The notes under the pieces: model-generated
Told to the model about the DNA's origin: nothing
Databases searched by the model: none
Seen by the model: only the letters and a program-made list of their open reading frames with translations
In this document: piece by piece, positions 7,258-8,567 of the stretch
Layout of the letters: every line of letters begins with the position of its first letter
How positions within the stretch are numbered: position 1 is the first letter of the stretch
Program-made: the position numbers and the translations under genes
Assembly: GCA_013044415.1 (NCBI GenBank)
Contig: JABEUO010000044.1
Location: 1 to 8,567, forward strand
Direction: 5' to 3'
DNA from: Acidimicrobiaceae bacterium
Lineage (GTDB): Bacteria; Actinomycetota; Acidimicrobiia; Acidimicrobiales; Acidimicrobiaceae
Length of the DNA: 8,567 bases

Positions 7258-7269
7258 CCCTAATTAGGG
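7258..7269. repeat. Perfect 12-bp palindrome CCCTAATTAGGG
   Basis: The twelve bases read identically on both strands and begin three bases after the sucD stop codon. As RNA they would form only a four-pair stem with an AAUU loop and no following T-run, so they are not a terminator. The form suits a dimeric DNA-binding protein, but no regulator can be named from it. The purN start is 77 bases downstream. Confidence 0.5.
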
Positions 7270-7296
7270 AAATCTTTCAAGTAAATGTCAGTTTTA

Positions 7297-7326
7297 GGAT
7301 CGGCGGCTCTGTCGCCGGTCCTTTTT
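7297..7326 (+). terminator. Rho-independent terminator after sucCD
   Basis: Arms GGATCGGCG (7297-7305) and CGCCGGTCC (7313-7321) pair over nine positions, eight Watson-Crick and one T-G wobble, around a seven-base loop. TTTTT follows at once at 7322-7326. GC-rich stem, short loop and T-run are the classic arrangement. It lies only 19 bases before the purN ATG, so it separates sucCD from purN or acts as an attenuator in the purN leader. Confidence 0.85.
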
Positions 7327-7345
7327 ACCTTAGGGTGTCTGTTTG

Positions 7346-7909
7346 ATGAAACTTGCCGTGTTGGTGTCTGGCTCTGGAACGATCCTTGAAGCTATATATG
7401 AATCGGGCGTTGAAGTTGCGCTGGTGATCTCCGATCGACCTTGCCGAGGCCTCGAAGTCGCCCGCTCAAACTCCACAGAGGCCCTACTCCTCGAGAGAAC
7501 CCTCTTCAACGAAGATTTTGATCGTGAAGGTTATACATCGCAACTAGTCGATTCGCTCTTGTCTCACGGGATCGAGGTTGTCGCAATGGCGGGCTTCGGA
7601 ACGGTCTTAACCGAAGCCATTCATGACGCCTACAAAAACAGGGTTCTAAATACACACCCCTCGCTGCTTCCATCGTTTCCTGGTTGGCATGCCGTTAGGA
7701 TGGCGCTAGATTACGGAGTCAAGCTCACTGGCTGCACCGTCCACCTAGCCACGCTCGAAGTCGACTCAGGACCTATTATCGCTCAGGAGGCGGTACCGGT
7801 ATTGCCCGACGACACCGAGGAAACTCTACATGAGAGGATAAAGGCGGTCGAGCGCGTGCTCTACCCGAAGGCCATTTTGCAGTTCATCGATGATATCTCC
7901 CGGGATTAG
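7346..7909 (+). CDS. purN: Phosphoribosylglycinamide formyltransferase (GART), folate-dependent
   Basis: PurN transfers a formyl group from 10-formyltetrahydrofolate to GAR, the third step of de novo purine synthesis. The 187-residue product has the phosphate-binding SGSGT (8-12) and the catalytic set N102 and H104 in LNTHPSLLPSFPG, H133 in GCTVHL and D140 in VDSGPII. These correspond to Asn106, His108, His137 and Asp144 of the E. coli enzyme. Two things are unusual: the segment between SGSGT and ISDRP is several residues shorter than in E. coli, and the folate-loop AGFMRIL is AGFGTVL here (82-88). ATG 7346 is preferred, with AGGG at 7332-7335 ten bases upstream; a TTG directly before it (7343) would add one Met. 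purH follows after 80-89 bases, the usual partner. A terminator stands just upstream, so purN probably has its own promoter or depends on read-through. Confidence 0.95.
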   Translation: MKLAVLVSGSGTILEAIYESGVEVALVISDRPCRGLEVARSNSTEALLLERTLFNEDFDREGYTSQLVDSLLSHGIEVVAMAGFGTVLTEAIHDAYKNRVLNTHPSLLPSFPGWHAVRMALDYGVKLTGCTVHLATLEVDSGPIIAQEAVPVLPDDTEETLHERIKAVERVLYPKAILQFIDDISRD

Positions 7910-7987
7910 ACCGTTCGATTTTCCCTCTGATTACCCCAAGGTGAAAATGTGCAACTAACCTGTTTGGCGTCACAGCGGTGCACTGAC

Positions 7988-7993
7988 AGGTGG
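7988..7993 (+). promoter_or_regulatory. Ribosome binding site AGGTGG deciding the purH start
   Basis: AGGTGG lies five bases before TTG 7999. The competing in-frame GTG at 7990 lies inside this site and has no good Shine-Dalgarno of its own. With TTG the protein begins MRALLSLYDKTG, close to where the conserved family sequence begins. An in-frame TGA at 7984-7986 excludes any start further upstream. Confidence 0.6.
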
Positions 7994-7998
7994 TAGAT

Positions 7999-8567
7999 TT
8001 GCGGGCCTTACTCTCCCTATACGACAAGACTGGTATCGAGGATTTTGCTAGGGGACTAAGACGAGCTGGGGTAGAAATTCTGGCCAGTGGTGGTACGTCT
8101 CAGCGACTGAACCAGGCCAATATTGATCACGTGTCGACCGATGTGCTGACCGGTTTTACCGAGATGCTTTCTGGTCGAGTCAAGACGCTGCACCCGAAAA
8201 TCCATGCTGGAATCCTCGCTGATAGGTCCAACCCGGATCATCTAAAAGACCTTGCTGAACATGACGTCACGCCAATAGACCTCGTAGTAGTAAACCTGTA
8301 TCCTTTTGAGTCCGACCCGGGGATCGAACTTATAGACGTCGGGGGACCCACCATGATCAGGGCGGCCGCAAAGAACTGCAAATTTGTTGCAGCGGTGGTA
8401 GATCCGAGCGACTACTCAGCGGTGCTAGCTGAGATTACCGAAAATGGCGAGGTGTCTCTGGAAACCAGATTGTGGCTGGCACGTAAAGCTTTTACCGTAA
8501 CTGCTCGATACGACGACGCAATTTCGTCGTGGTTCGAATCTCAACTAAAGGAAAAAGAAAAAGAAAA
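7999..8567 (+). CDS. purH: Bifunctional AICAR transformylase / IMP cyclohydrolase, N-terminal part, 3' end outside the window
   Basis: PurH carries out the last two steps to IMP: formylation of AICAR and ring closure of FAICAR. The 189 codons present cover the N-terminal IMP cyclohydrolase (MGS-like) domain; the transformylase domain lies beyond the window. Landmarks are RALLSLYDKTG (2-12), ASGGTSQRL (29-37), SGRVKTLHPKIHAGIL (58-73), VVNLYPF (97-103) and IDVGGPTMIRAAAKN (112-126), followed by ARYDDAISSWF (169-179). The stretch between NLYPF and IDVGGP is only eight residues, roughly a dozen fewer than I recall from other PurH proteins. The visible end is an A-rich run coding for KEKEKE, probably a charged linker before the second domain. 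The TTG start is supported by AGGTGG upstream; GTG 7990 is the alternative and would add three residues. It follows purN and probably forms an operon with it. Confidence 0.95.
   Translation, partial: MRALLSLYDKTGIEDFARGLRRAGVEILASGGTSQRLNQANIDHVSTDVLTGFTEMLSGRVKTLHPKIHAGILADRSNPDHLKDLAEHDVTPIDLVVVNLYPFESDPGIELIDVGGPTMIRAAAKNCKFVAAVVDPSDYSAVLAEITENGEVSLETRLWLARKAFTVTARYDDAISSWFESQLKEKEKE

Noticed and set aside
1..8567. CRISPR array, insertion sequence, tRNA, rRNA, toxin-antitoxin or defence genes
   Set aside because: Most of the window is covered by recognised housekeeping genes, the largest gap is 188 bases, and none of the gaps shows direct repeat arrays, terminal inverted repeats, cloverleaf sequence or transposase remnants.

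Overview
The window looks like chromosomal housekeeping DNA from an actinobacterium. All recognisable genes are on the + strand and tightly packed. The order pcrA/uvrD, sucC, sucD, purN, purH matches what I recall of the mycobacterial chromosome (uvrD1, sucC-sucD, purN-purH). Protein details such as the GDADQS motif of the helicase and the PurN/SucC wording also look actinobacterial. By eye the GC content is moderate, Arg AGG codons are common, and a lone B12-binding protein sits before sucC. Together these suggest a deep-branching, Acidimicrobiia-like lineage rather than a high-GC one. That placement is inference only.

Layout: 1-680 is the 3' part of guaA (GMP synthase). 699-2888 is a complete PcrA/UvrD helicase. 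2889-3076 is a 188-base gap with a candidate promoter and a small inverted repeat. 3089-4606 (or from GTG 3077) is an AMP-forming acyl-CoA synthetase of unknown substrate. 4607-4739 is a gap ending in a -10-like box right against the next start. 4740-5153 is a stand-alone cobalamin-binding mutase subunit. 5219-6373 and 6370-7254 are sucC and sucD, overlapping by four bases. 7255-7345 holds a perfect 12-bp palindrome and a convincing intrinsic terminator. 7346-7909 is purN. 7999-8567 is the 5' part of purH, cut by the window end.

The genes fall into two themes. The purine theme (guaA, purN, purH) flanks the window. The central theme is acyl-CoA metabolism: the ligase could make an acyl-CoA, and a B12-dependent mutase using the small subunit could rearrange an acyl-CoA, for example methylmalonyl-CoA to succinyl-CoA. 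SucCD could then convert succinyl-CoA to succinate with NTP formation. The catalytic mutase subunit is not in the window, so this link is inferred.

I see no mobile element, CRISPR array, tRNA, rRNA, defence or toxin module, and no convincing undescribed system. The points worth a second look are local: unusual residues in the ligase core motifs, a possible leaderless start of the B12 gene, the regulatory region between sucD and purN, and contracted PurN and PurH sequences.
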